Positions 47,966-58,541 of a DNA stretch of 64,000 nucleotides are shown piece after piece (the stretch's first letter is position 1; the number at the start of each line of letters is the position of its first letter). The stretch is taken from positions 186,001-250,000 of the forward strand of contig SMMW01000042.1 in the NCBI GenBank assembly GCA_004794655.1, written 5' to 3'. The position numbers and the translations under genes were made by a program. Under the pieces are notes generated by a model. That model worked only from the letters and a program-made list of their open reading frames with translations. It was not told the DNA's origin and did no database searches. The DNA is from Marisa cornuarietis. Its lineage: Eukaryota; Mollusca; Gastropoda; Architaenioglossa; Ampullariidae.

Positions 47966-48229
47966 GCGGAGAGCTGTGAGGCTGCCGGTGTTCCGTGGTT
48001 GTGAGTTGTGTTTGTGCGGTGCTCATGGACTGTCTCTAAACTCGATTGTCGATAGGTCGCCTAGTCCAACAATTCTATACGCACTTCTCGATCGTTACCG
48101 GCAGTTTTTAATCAGTTTATCAGAATTCTATGTGCACCCAAACAGCCTCAGGTATTCTAGGAAATACCGAGAAAGAAGATCCTCATCGTACTCAGTGACT
48201 ATATAATCAAGATCGGTCCAGACGCCTCC

Positions 48230-50215
48230 CAACAACGGGCTGGAACGGTATAAGTATCTGGTATTGATAAAACCAACCTCAGGGTCATAAGACTTCTAGA
48301 ATTTGTACAAAGCCATCGGCTTACCTAAGCCAATACCCTCTACCTCCACAAGGAATCAAAAACCGAAACTTTGCTCTCTCCAAATGAGTGGTCCATTACT
48401 GAATCTACTTCATCCTGCTGACATAATGTTTCAAATCCAGCATCAACATGGCCGAAACAAGGTCATACCGTTGAGCAGATGTAGGCAGTGGGCAGAACCA
48501 TTTCTCACTAGCCTGAAGTTGAACCTGACGGTGACACCGCTCAGCCAACTCCCGAATTCGCTTTGACTTGTAGGAGCTGCGAGACCCCAGCTTTATGGTG
48601 ATCTTCAACACGGTATACTGTCATCTAAATACTCTTGCAGGAAACATGACAGAAGACGTTTTCACGCAGCGAACTATGAGAACAGGAAAAGGATGAAGGA
48701 AGCTGAAGAGAACTATAGCAAGGACAAGTGCCGGACCTTAGAAAAGGGAGTGGCACAAGTTGACAGCAAAAATTCTTACCAGCTACTGAAGAACCTCACC
48801 AGGCTCAACACAAGACTACCAGTCCTACAGGAAGAGGTCGAGATAGTTGTACTCAGTCAAAAGGGAGAGAAGTCACCTGGAGTTGACAAAGTCTCAGCTG
48901 AGCTTCTCAAGCAGGGTGGGGGAAAACAACAATAAAGGCGCACGCTGCTCTGCGCGAAAGTACCTGTATGAGCCAAGGAAAGTATACAATCACTAGTCCT
49001 ACCCTTTCCAAAGAAAAGGAAACTGTAACCAGTGTCAAAACTACAGAAACACCAGCCTAATTCGCCACCCAAGCAAAGTCATGCTGAAAGCGATCCAGAA
49101 CCGCATCAACACTACCGGTGAGGAACAGTCGGGTTTCATGCTCGTCAGGAGCACAACTGAACATACCTTTAAATGCTAGAGAAATATATACAACACCAAC
49201 GGGATCTCTACCACAACTTCATTGACTTTAAAAAGGCATACTACAGAGTCTGGTGGCGAACTTTCACACATCAGTGGGCGTTCGTCAAACGTGACCCCTA
49301 TCGTCGGTACTGTTTAATACCTTTTTCAGCACATGCGAAAAACCCTTAACGACCATCACATCTATTTCCGTCGGTGGGAGGCCCATATGTAATCAAAGCT
49401 TTGCACGTGACATTGATCTGATGGCAGATATCAACAGCGAACTGCAAGACCTTAAAAGTCGGTTGGACTGACAGTTCGAACGTCGTAATAATAAGGATTT
49501 TTATGGCGCCTATCCAAAAATTTGCTCAGAGCGCTTTACATAAATGCATAGACTAAATCGCCAACAAGCATGTACCATATTTGCATATAACAGACTCACG
49601 CACTTCTACAACATACACCCACTCAAACACAAAGTAAATACAGACACACGCTATGTATGCTCATGTCAGGACAGGGTCACAGTGAAGTCGTCGTTCTCAA
49701 AAGATGTGTCTTACGTTTGTACTTAAAGGTGGTTAAAGAATCAGTGTCGATGGTTGATGGGTAATCCGTTGCAAGTTGATGTGGCTTGGTACGAGAGAGA
49801 CCTCTGTCCATACAACTTTGTTTTAGTTAGAGGGATTCGCAGAAGCTTGGCGTCAGAAGAAGAGCGAAGAAGTCGTGCGGGTGTATAGATGGGAGTGAGT
49901 TCGGAGAGAAAATTAATACCAGCACTAACAAGAATAAAGTTATGGATAACCGCAACAGCAACAGCAATCGCAAAGCAGAGATCGACATGAACGGAGTACA
50001 GCTCGAGGAGGTGAACATCTTTAGGTACTTGGGAGGCACCCTTTCCAAAGATGACAGTTCCGCGGCAGACGTTCGCATCAGGATCACATCAGGATCTGGC
50101 GCAGCAACACCATCACGTTCGCTACCAAGAACTAAAAGAGTGGAAAGGTTGTTCCAGGCAGAACCTGATCATTTCCGCTCAAGACGGACCAAAGTGTTGA
50201 GTCTTGACAATCGTT
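48230..50215 (+). mobile_element. Decayed non-LTR retrotransposon (LINE), endonuclease and reverse transcriptase remnants
   Basis: Conserved pieces appear in the right order but in shifting frames. Endonuclease remnants are SSINMAETRSYR (about 48430-48470), followed after a stop by ADVGSG. A linker reads KEAEENYSKDKCRTLEKG. Reverse transcriptase remnants are GEKSPGVDKVSAELLKQGG (48867-48923), CQNYRNTSLIRHPSKVMLK (about 49035-49090), LEKYIQHQRDLYHNF then IDFKKAYYRVW (49176-49253), VGGRPICN, and RDIDLMADINSELQDLKSRL (about 49400-49470). In that last piece the catalytic FADD-type aspartate pair has become FARD. After an insertion it resumes with EIDMNGVQLEEVNIFRYLGG and LSKDDSSAADVRIRI (49981-50090). 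Many stops and frameshifts show it is dead. The motif set fits RTE/CR1-like elements common in molluscs. The clade is not certain. Confidence 0.85.
49488..49895 (+). mobile_element. (AAT)n-associated element inserted in the LINE
   Basis: The reverse transcriptase sequence stops at about 49487 and resumes at about 49895. The insert begins TAATAATAAGGATTTTTATG, then GGCGCC and TTTGCTCAGAGCGCTTTACA, the same short family as at 5766-5867. The rest of the insert is unrecognised. It dates this family's activity as later than the LINE copy. Confidence 0.6.
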
Positions 50216-50469
50216 GAGTGTATCCAGCTGTTTCCCACCTTCGACGACCAGTACCAGAGAACCAACATAACCATCAGTCAACTGGGGATTAAGAAATTGT
50301 TCCTACATCGATGAGGATACACAGGATGACGAATTTTTTCTCGACCGGCTAATTCACATCACCGCCTACTGTAATTTCAGGGACGAAAGGGGTTTGGGCC
50401 TGTCTTCACTAACTGAACTCTCTTCCAGATCACGCCTAACATCCCCTCACCCTAAGACCCATGTCACCT

Positions 50470-52330
50470 CACGTCAATATCTTAATTGTCTTGGGCGTTA
50501 TGTTTACTCTCTGTTCCTAACTTGTTTACTTGTATGAAGCACTCCACTTTGACGCTTATTATATGAGGCAGGTACGGAGACTTTTTCAGCCAAATGTCCT
50601 CGAAAAATCTTCTTGACCCCTCGATGACCTCGCTAAGAGGCACAGGGTGTTGAGACCTCTACGCTGGAAGCACACGAATTAGTGTCAGGAACCTGGACTG
50701 GGTGGATGTTATGGTGGTCGTGGTGAAATAAAGATGTTGTGGGTTTCGGGAGTAGTGTACGTGCGTGTGTGTTCTGTGCGGGAGAAAGTGTTGGGGCAAG
50801 AGATGACTGCCATTCTTTATGCTGCCTATTAGTACTGCTTTAATTCCAGTTGTCTATATTCACTTATCCCTTCCCCCCCCCCGAGACACAATCCTCATTA
50901 CCGGGTCACCAGATTAACAATGTTTGCACATCTTTTTCTTGCACGCTTTATAACCTTTTGCTGTTTTCCCACGTCCATCACATTCTGCGTCCTCATGTCC
51001 TGTACGTCAAGTCCCAGGCCCAGCCCTGTAACAGGCAAACACTCAAGAACTCGGGGCAGGTTCCGCTCTGTATTGCCAGTTTGTTTGTTTGTTTGGGATT
51101 GACACCGACTTCAGCCCCTTCAGTGACCTGTCGACGAGAAGAAGTGGACACACAACAAAGAGGTGTTTGCAGACTGGAAGCGACGGACAACTAGACTTGT
51201 GAACGAGTAGACATGTGTAACTAGTGGGCGGAAACTCGAGTGTGATAGAAACAACTTTCACACATACATTAGAACATCAGCTACAACTCAGGCCAACACA
51301 GCCAGGAGGCTAACAACTTGGTGCATGAGGTGCCGAATGTTTTATATATTTACCTTCAGTAATACACTCTTACCACAAAAAAATGATAATAATACTGTTG
51401 GTCGTCACGGAGTGGTACTAATATTTCTAACATTGTAGCGTGTAGTGTTTATCATATTTTTACAGCGTTGATGAGTTTTTTTTATATTTTAAGGCATGAT
51501 TCTGAAATTGGATATGATTATGTGTTTATGGTGCACTTGGTCTTATATTTTCTACGTTTGAGTGATTCTAATAATTAAACTTGAAATATTAAACTATTTG
51601 AAGACTGAGTAATCTTAATGTTGTAGTGTGGAGCGATTTTAATATTTGGGGTGCAGCAATATTGTTTGTTTAAAAGGTGGAGCGGCTTTAATGTTTGAGA
51701 AGTTGAATTAACGAGAACTCGGCGTCTTACACACGGTTGGGGATGGAACCCGGCGTCCTGTGGCCCAAGACAAGGAGGGAAATGACAGAGCTGACTTTTT
51801 TTCATTCCTCTCTTTAATTTCTCAGGCTGCTGGTTAGCGTGTAAGGGTCACTACCCACTTATATATTCTATAATCAAAAACAAACAAGGCGGTGAGACTC
51901 TCAGAAACCCATTACTGTGTGCTACTAGTCTATGCGAGCAAATAATAACTTCTGTCGTGGCAGTCAGCACTTAACACGAATAAACACCATGATAATTCCT
52001 TTCTAGTGCATGTAAAGGGCGTCAGCTGCAGGACTTGGACTACTTCAATCGTGTGAACCACGGTTAAGACAATTTCTTGCTTTCCAAATAGTAAAAAGGT
52101 TGGTTAAGTGTTTTATGGTATGCTCAGATAGCTGTGCCTCTAGGAACACAGCTTTATTAGTTTCCCACTTTCCATTTCCAGGTGTGAAGTGACAGTTGAA
52201 GCTGTCGGTGATCAAGGGTTGCATGCGTGTGTGCAGGAGTTGGGGACAAGAGGAAGGTGTAAAGAGCCCCACCTCTTAAAGTGGTTGTGTTGTGAGCGTC
52301 AGTGCGTGCCTCTCGCCCTCCACCCCATAG
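50470..52330. other. No gene seen
   Basis: Sequence after the LINE remnant, AT-rich with a short C run at 50873-50882. Frames are short and overlap on both strands. Confidence 0.5.
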
Positions 52331-52414
52331 CACAGTTACTTGGAAACTTGTCAACGACACCAGACTGGCCCTCTGACTAGTCAACGACACCCTATACTTC
52401 CTCTTGGACTTTCC

Positions 52415-52645
52415 AACCACGCACCAGACTTACTCTTAGACTTGAATACGTCACCAGACTTACTCTTAGACTTGAATACGTCCCCAGACTTACTCTTAGA
52501 CTTGAATACGTCACCAGACTTACTCTTAGACTTGAATACGTCACCAGACTTACTCTTAGACTTGAATACGTCACCAGACTTACTCTTAGACTTGAATACG
52601 TCACCAGACTTATTCTTAGACTTGCCAGTGACACCATATTTTCTC
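52415..52645. repeat. 30-bp minisatellite, about seven copies
   Basis: The unit ttagacttgaatacgtcacc plus agacttactc repeats with very few differences, with degenerate copies on both sides (52340-52414 and 52630-52670). A 30-bp unit without stops keeps frames open on both strands, with ten-residue repeated peptides (LDLNTSPDLL on the plus strand, KSKSGDVFKS on the minus strand). No start context or splice evidence supports coding. Confidence 0.9.
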
Positions 52646-52799
52646 TTGGACCTGCCGGTGTAACAGCGGCCGGGATGGCCCACCTCCCTGGACACCTGGT
52701 GCAGACAGAGATCCTGCGCTGCTTGTCATCTCCGATGGACAGCGTTGTCGTAAAGAACAATGACAGTAATACGACAATGACGAAAGGTTCACCGATTTG

Positions 52800-55700
52800 T
52801 TATTTTGTTAGCACCACTCCCTGGTACTTCTAAAATATAACCTCGGTGTTTTAACATTTATTTCTACATCCTCCTTTCTCAATTAGACGCTTGAAGGAAA
52901 ATATGGGGGATGACATGTACTTACGAAAGGCTGCATCGACTGAAACAGGCTTCTAAACATTAATCGATTCTGACTGAAACTGTCTCCCACAGGTACACTC
53001 ACGTACACACAAGCACACATTATAGAGTAGATAATATGAATAATGTCTGTTGGTATCATGGAATGTGGTTAATCGGTGGTTCAAGGGTTTTGATTGACGG
53101 CCGGCCGTGCCGCTAGAAGTTTGCTTCTCGAACGTCGGGTGAATGTGCGCTGGCCTTACGTAGCCTGTCGATGAAGACACTGTCAACCCTTGTTTCTCTT
53201 TCCTTCCACAACTTCTTCCTATCCACCTTCTTTTATGCGTCTCCGTCAGTATTTTTCAAATATATTCGTTAAAATATATGACTACTTTGGGAAACATTTT
53301 GCAGTTGCTTACACTCCCTTCAAAAGAGACCAAGGCCCTTCTAAATGCAGAATTTGTAGTCGTAGTCTCATTTGTAGCAATTTTATTTCGCATTTGTATT
53401 CATGTTCTCTGATCTCTCTCTCTCTTTCAAATCCAAGTTAACCAAATAAACGACCTAGGCAGCTTCAGATATTAAGGGGTTGTAAACACAAGTTTAACCT
53501 CTCAGGTTGAGCAGGTGTGAATAGAAAGGCTCGGGTTAAGAAGGCAGTCCACACACACGACTGTCAGGCGCGAAGTCTTTTCAGGCCGGCACGTTCTGCA
53601 GACACCGGTGAGCTGACTCACCCTTAGGCTGCACGTCACACCAGACCTCGGAGAAGACGTCACATGTTTCAGCGCATTAACACGATTACAACGACGGGAC
53701 TTGCTTCCAGCCGCACCACAATCTCCCGGATAATGTTTGTCCTACATGTCTTGCTACCTGCCTAGTCGTCTTCTTGTCTGGTTCCGTGTCTGTCTGCTAA
53801 CTCTGTGTCTACCTGCATCTCGTGTGTCTGTCTGTCTGTGTGTCAGTCTGCTGTCTCCTGTGTCTCAGTGTCTGTCTACCACCTGTCCTCTCTGTGTCTA
53901 CCATTGTTCTGTCTCCTTGTCTGGCTCCCGTCACGATTCCCTGTCTGTCTTCGTTGGTCTGTTGATCTATGATTGCAGGTTGGAATCTCGCTTTTGACAT
54001 ATAATTTCTCCCTTTAATAAAACGACAGCATACAAACAAACATGAGCATGCGTGTTGCAAACAAACTCAGTAACCCACACCTTGCTCCTACTCTGAGTGC
54101 TTCTTCCTCTGGCACCATGGGTAGGGCACAATATTGTTCGGGTACCATTTATAGTGCACGAATTTACTCGGGTACCATGTGCGGATCACTCACAGACATG
54201 CAGACGAAAACAATACACCGCTAATTTGTTTTGGAAACACCTAGTGCTTTAATTCTCATGTCCACTCTTAACAGCATCCACAAACATCTTTAATTCAGCA
54301 ATGAGAAGAATCATTACGAACATTACAGTAGGAGTACATGTCACTGGCTCTTTATATCTTATTTTTCACATCTAACGTAAATATTTAATTTATAGATTTT
54401 TTTATTATTTTATGTCTAATTCATAGAAAGTACACAAACGATCCATAAAGTCTCAAACGTTTACATCAAATGTCTAACCAGGAAGAGAAAAGAAAACGAA
54501 AGTAGGAGAATAAAGTAGGCTATAAATAGTCTCTCACGTCATGTGTGAGTCGTCCTTGTCATTTACTAAGATGTCCTAGATGATTAAGATTTTGTACATT
54601 TGATAACTCCTGTTATCAATCTTTATCACAGGTCTGGCTTTTGTGAGCCGAAGGATACTCGTCCTTCGAATTAGGACACTTACAACACTAATTAACGATG
54701 GACCGATGGAATGGCTACAAAAATGGACAAGAAGGGGGCATGCAAATTTTACCAACGTGATTGCTGTCCACGGACTTATTATATTATTACACCTAGTTGA
54801 AGAAAGACGCTTTGTGGATTGCTTCTTACCATTAAGACAAAGTCAGGGTGGCCTCCTCAAATTCTTACTTCATCTTCTATATACTTCAACGACGAAGTGT
54901 TTTTCAAGATTTTGCGTTAGTTGAAATAATTATAGGCTTAGGGCGGTAGCTAATTGTTTTGAGTCTGTGTATTATTTCCATTCCTTTTTTCGCAAATGAC
55001 ATTTAAACTGATGTAAGAAGAATATGATTTTCCTGTTTTTTTTATACCATCGTTAATCATTTTTTGAGCCCATGTTTAAGCTGTCTTTGTTAGTTTGCCA
55101 TTCCCTTGCATCTGGCTTAGTAAGTTACTATTACACAAGCTTGCTTTCACTCGTGGACATCGAGGATAAAAAGATGACCTTCCTCCACATCCCCTATTTT
55201 AAGGCACTTGAGGTCACAAGTAGTGAGTATCTGAACAACCCATGTCGTTGGGAGTTTGATCTATCAGAACATTGACCCGTCAGATCAGTTTCTAGTCACC
55301 TAGTCGTGCAGGTAAGAATTCTCTTTACAGTCCTTCCAACGCCTACAAGACAACCTTTGTGTTCTGCATCTTTGTTTTGACTCACTTGTCACAGATGCTA
55401 ACCATTTCCCTGCGCAAGATTTAAGGCACGATTTGTAGGATTTGAGTGGAATGCAGTCACTGGTGTTGTTAAAATATACAAATGAGGTGATGGATAATAT
55501 GCATTGTGGTGAGTTACACGTAACAGCGCTATGTACAGTTTCTCTTCGTGTATTATACAAGAGGACGGCTTAGATAAGGGCGAACGCACCTACATCGGGC
55601 TACACACCCGTGGGCACTGCGACTGCGACAACAAAAATACATATTCTCACTCTACTCTCACGTCTTCACATAAACCCACTCACTCCCTCACCCCACTCCT

Positions 55701-56540
55701 TTTTATATTCTTCTCTCTTTCTCTATCAATGCAGGATACAACCTGGAGATAAATAAATCAGTTTTGTCTATGTACATTTACTGGACGGATGCGATAAGGC
55801 CTCCTGGAAGCAGTGTTGTACTGCTGGAAAAATATATATACAAGTTTGATCGATGTGTCTACAATTAATACCGACACAGGCGTTACTGGTTTCTGTCATA
55901 CGAAAGTACAAAATATTACTCACACAGTCCACACTGTAAAACATGTAAGCGACCCCCCCTCCCCAACTTTTTGCGATGTATCGTTCTTTATGAGACATTT
56001 GTGGTCCATATTTCCTCGCCAACCAGATGCCACTTTACTGGCCGTGAGCACCGCTTGTCTTGTGCTCTTTTAAAAATTAAATACAATCAACAGTCAGGCT
56101 CTCTGACTTAATTTTCAATACAAAACTCGAAGTAATCCTATAATAATTGCAGTTTTTACCCATCTTTCATTGCTGTCGTCGACCTCAAACTCATAATATC
56201 CTTAGCATTATCGGTTTACTGCTGGTCCTGTCAGATTCACACAGGACGAAACTTTGCAAATTCCTTTCAAAACAAACACTTATCATTCACAAATTTCTCA
56301 TTAATTTTGTTAAAATACGTTAATTTTCTTTGATGCATTACCTAGCTTTGTAGCTTTGGAATAATTTTTGTGCATTTCCGACTGAGAAAAAATGCCTTCT
56401 GGTGAGAAATTCATAACGAGAATTCACTCGCAAACATAAAGACTTTGTTTCTACGACTCTACCATCAGATCTTCTTTTCCAGCTAAACCCGGTCTAGTCA
56501 AATGTTACACAAGCAAAGATAATTTCAAAATACTGGTGCA
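52800..56540. other. No supported gene
   Basis: Contains a (TCTG)-rich stretch at 53820-53960 and otherwise unique AT-rich sequence. A plus-strand frame at 54643-54924 has mildly protein-like content but starts at GTG and has no other support. Confidence 0.5.
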
Positions 56541-56552
56541 TCTATGGAGACA

Positions 56553-56875
56553 TCAACCATTTTGGCACTTACTGGAAGGTATATTATTGTTTTCTTTTAC
56601 TTCTTCGACTTTGATATTTATTGTTTTCTGTAGTTTCGTTGATGTTCTTTCTCGTCCGCCCACGTGCTCTCCTGGAAGTCGGAAGTCGCCGATGTTGTAC
56701 AAATAAACGTCAGGTGGCTTAAAAGCGTGGGGCAGGAATAACAAGAGCTATGTAAATGGGCGATCACGTGGACAGGTTGGTGGAGCTGAGAGCACTTGGA
56801 GCACCCCAGTTTGTATTCTTCATCATAACGTTTTCCCTGCACTGGCGTGACGGGCTTGGCGGCGGGTGCTATCAT
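56553..56875 (-). pseudogene. Coding-like minus-strand segment in two overlapping frames
   Basis: From ATG at 56875 the minus strand reads MIAPAAKPVTPVQGKRYDEE then YKLGCSKCSQLHQPVHVIAH, a Cys-x-x-Cys followed by spaced histidines that could bind zinc. Coding quality in that frame fades after about 45 codons. A second frame, one base over, then reads FKPPDVYLYNIGDFRLPGEH and onward. The two halves fit one protein broken by a frameshift, or two exons whose sites I cannot define. A palindromic CRE, TGACGTCA, lies about 50 bp upstream of the ATG. The protein is not recognised. Confidence 0.3.
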
Positions 56876-57053
56876 CGTAAGCGGTGCTGGTGACGTTGAT
56901 CTTCAGACACTTACACCATCATGACGTCATGTGGTTGGCCCCTGGTCAATGTGCGTTTGGAAAGATCGTGTTGTACGGAGTTTTTTTCCTGGCATTCCGC
57001 TCACCTGTGACATAGAATAGCAGAAATATGAACGTACTGAAATCGTGGAAAGA

Positions 57054-57074
57054 AAGAATGAAAGAAAGAAAGAA

Positions 57075-57110
<36 letters not shown>

Positions 57111-57112
57111 AA
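57054..57112. repeat. (GAAA)n microsatellite
   Basis: A (GAAA)n run of about 14 units with one shift. Confidence 0.95.
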
Positions 57113-57376
57113 TGTTTTCCAATATAGAAACCAAGTAAATTTCAAAAAATCCTGTATATGAAATAACCCATAGAACGATGCTATACAAATTATAAGAGAC
57201 ATTGTTATAAAGTGTCGTTCATTCCCTTCAGTAACCAAACAACTCAAAACCAGGAATTTACTCGCAAGAGACCCACATAACTATCAAAAGAAGACACCCA
57301 GACTCAGCTTGCAGGTAAGGCGACATTTGCAGGCTGAATCTCTTCAACTCCGACGCTGCCTTTCTTGTTGCACAGG

Positions 57377-57600
57377 GGTAACAAATCCTCGACCGACCCA
57401 TGGCAAAACGTTCAACAGAACTTCTTGACAACGTTTACAAAACTACTTTACAGAGATACAAGCAGTTCATTTGGAACAACACTTCCCTTAAATCTAATTG
57501 TAAGGAAACCATCCGTTTAATTAATCAAGAGGTCAAAATGAGGTTCCTAGAAGATCCCTGCATAAAACACGTCTCTACACGTCGAAAAAACTACAGATAA
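57377..57600 (+). CDS. Possible small plus-strand terminal exon, 66 codons, hypothetical
   Basis: A strong acceptor, CTTTCTTGTTGCACAG, ends at 57376 and a strong donor, GCTTGCAG|GTAAGG, lies only about 62 bp before it, so a very short intron is possible. After 24 nt an ATG at 57400 opens 66 codons (MAKRSTELLDNVYKTTLQRY, then KQFIWNNTSLKSNC and NQEVKMRFLEDP) to TAA. The composition is protein-like, with no low-complexity runs. No family is recognised and no other exon was found, so it may be a fragment of a mobile element. Confidence 0.25.
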
Positions 57601-57609
57601 GATCGACAT

Positions 57610-58510
57610 CATAGTAAGCGAAAGAAAAAATAATTAGAGGATAATTTATGTCAGATTTCATGTTGTGACAGATTCAGCACAACGCCGAGCGGGTTGTCCA
57701 AAGTCTCCAAAGACGATAACCTTCTACTTCGTCATGCAAGACCAGGTAATTACAGACTTGAAGGACTTGGTGCGAACGTGTACAATGCGCGGCTGTCTGT
57801 CAGCATTCACCGCGTGACGTTCCGCGTGAGAGGGCATCCCCCCCCCCCCGAGAGTAACGGGACTTGCAGAATAGGCCTTTCAATGCCCTGCACTCTTCGT
57901 CTAAGTTGGAAAGGAGTGAAAGCTCTATGATGATTGCGTCGAAATGTCAATAAAGCCTACAGGGTACAGGACTCGGTGTTAAGCAGACAGGCACAGGGTG
58001 CAAGCGTGCCGCGCAGTCATAACGAACAACAGATTCGACTATCAGTTAAGTGTTTAGCTTTCTTAACCCCGTCCTGTTATACCAGCCTTACATTTGGCGG
58101 TCGGTTAGATGTTTAGCTTGCTCCTCCTACATATCTCATATGCCTTCTAATTTTTTGCTGTCTAATGCATCCCAGCTGAGACATTTTGACTCATTATAGC
58201 AATCTTTATTTCGTACTTCGCTCATCTGATACTCTTTACAAATGCAGTGTTAGAAGGTGTGTTCCTTGCAATCCGGCCCTTGGCCACAGCTAAATAAATC
58301 TGTTACCCGAATTGCTTCTCCCTCTTCTCTTTGTGTGGCATGCTTTCTTGTGCATGTCTGAATCATGTCTGCTCGAAAGTTAATGTCTTCGAAATCAATG
58401 GCTTACCTCTATTTGAACCAACAAAACGCCCCATAAATATTCATACGTCTTGTGTTCGTATTTCCCTCTGTGGGCTGAATCACGATTGGCCTCGCTTAAA
58501 TACCAGTCTC

Positions 58511-58541
<31 letters not shown>

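Larger units (their letters stand above)
36380..48200. other. No supported gene, repeat-rich
   Basis: Holds the 41.7-kb minisatellite, GT/CA arrays at 41.5, 42.9, 44.3, 46.8, 47.3 and 47.9 kb, and an A/G-rich strand-biased tract at 39830-40250 whose complement gives a long hydrophobic frame. No exon with credible sites was found. Confidence 0.5.
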
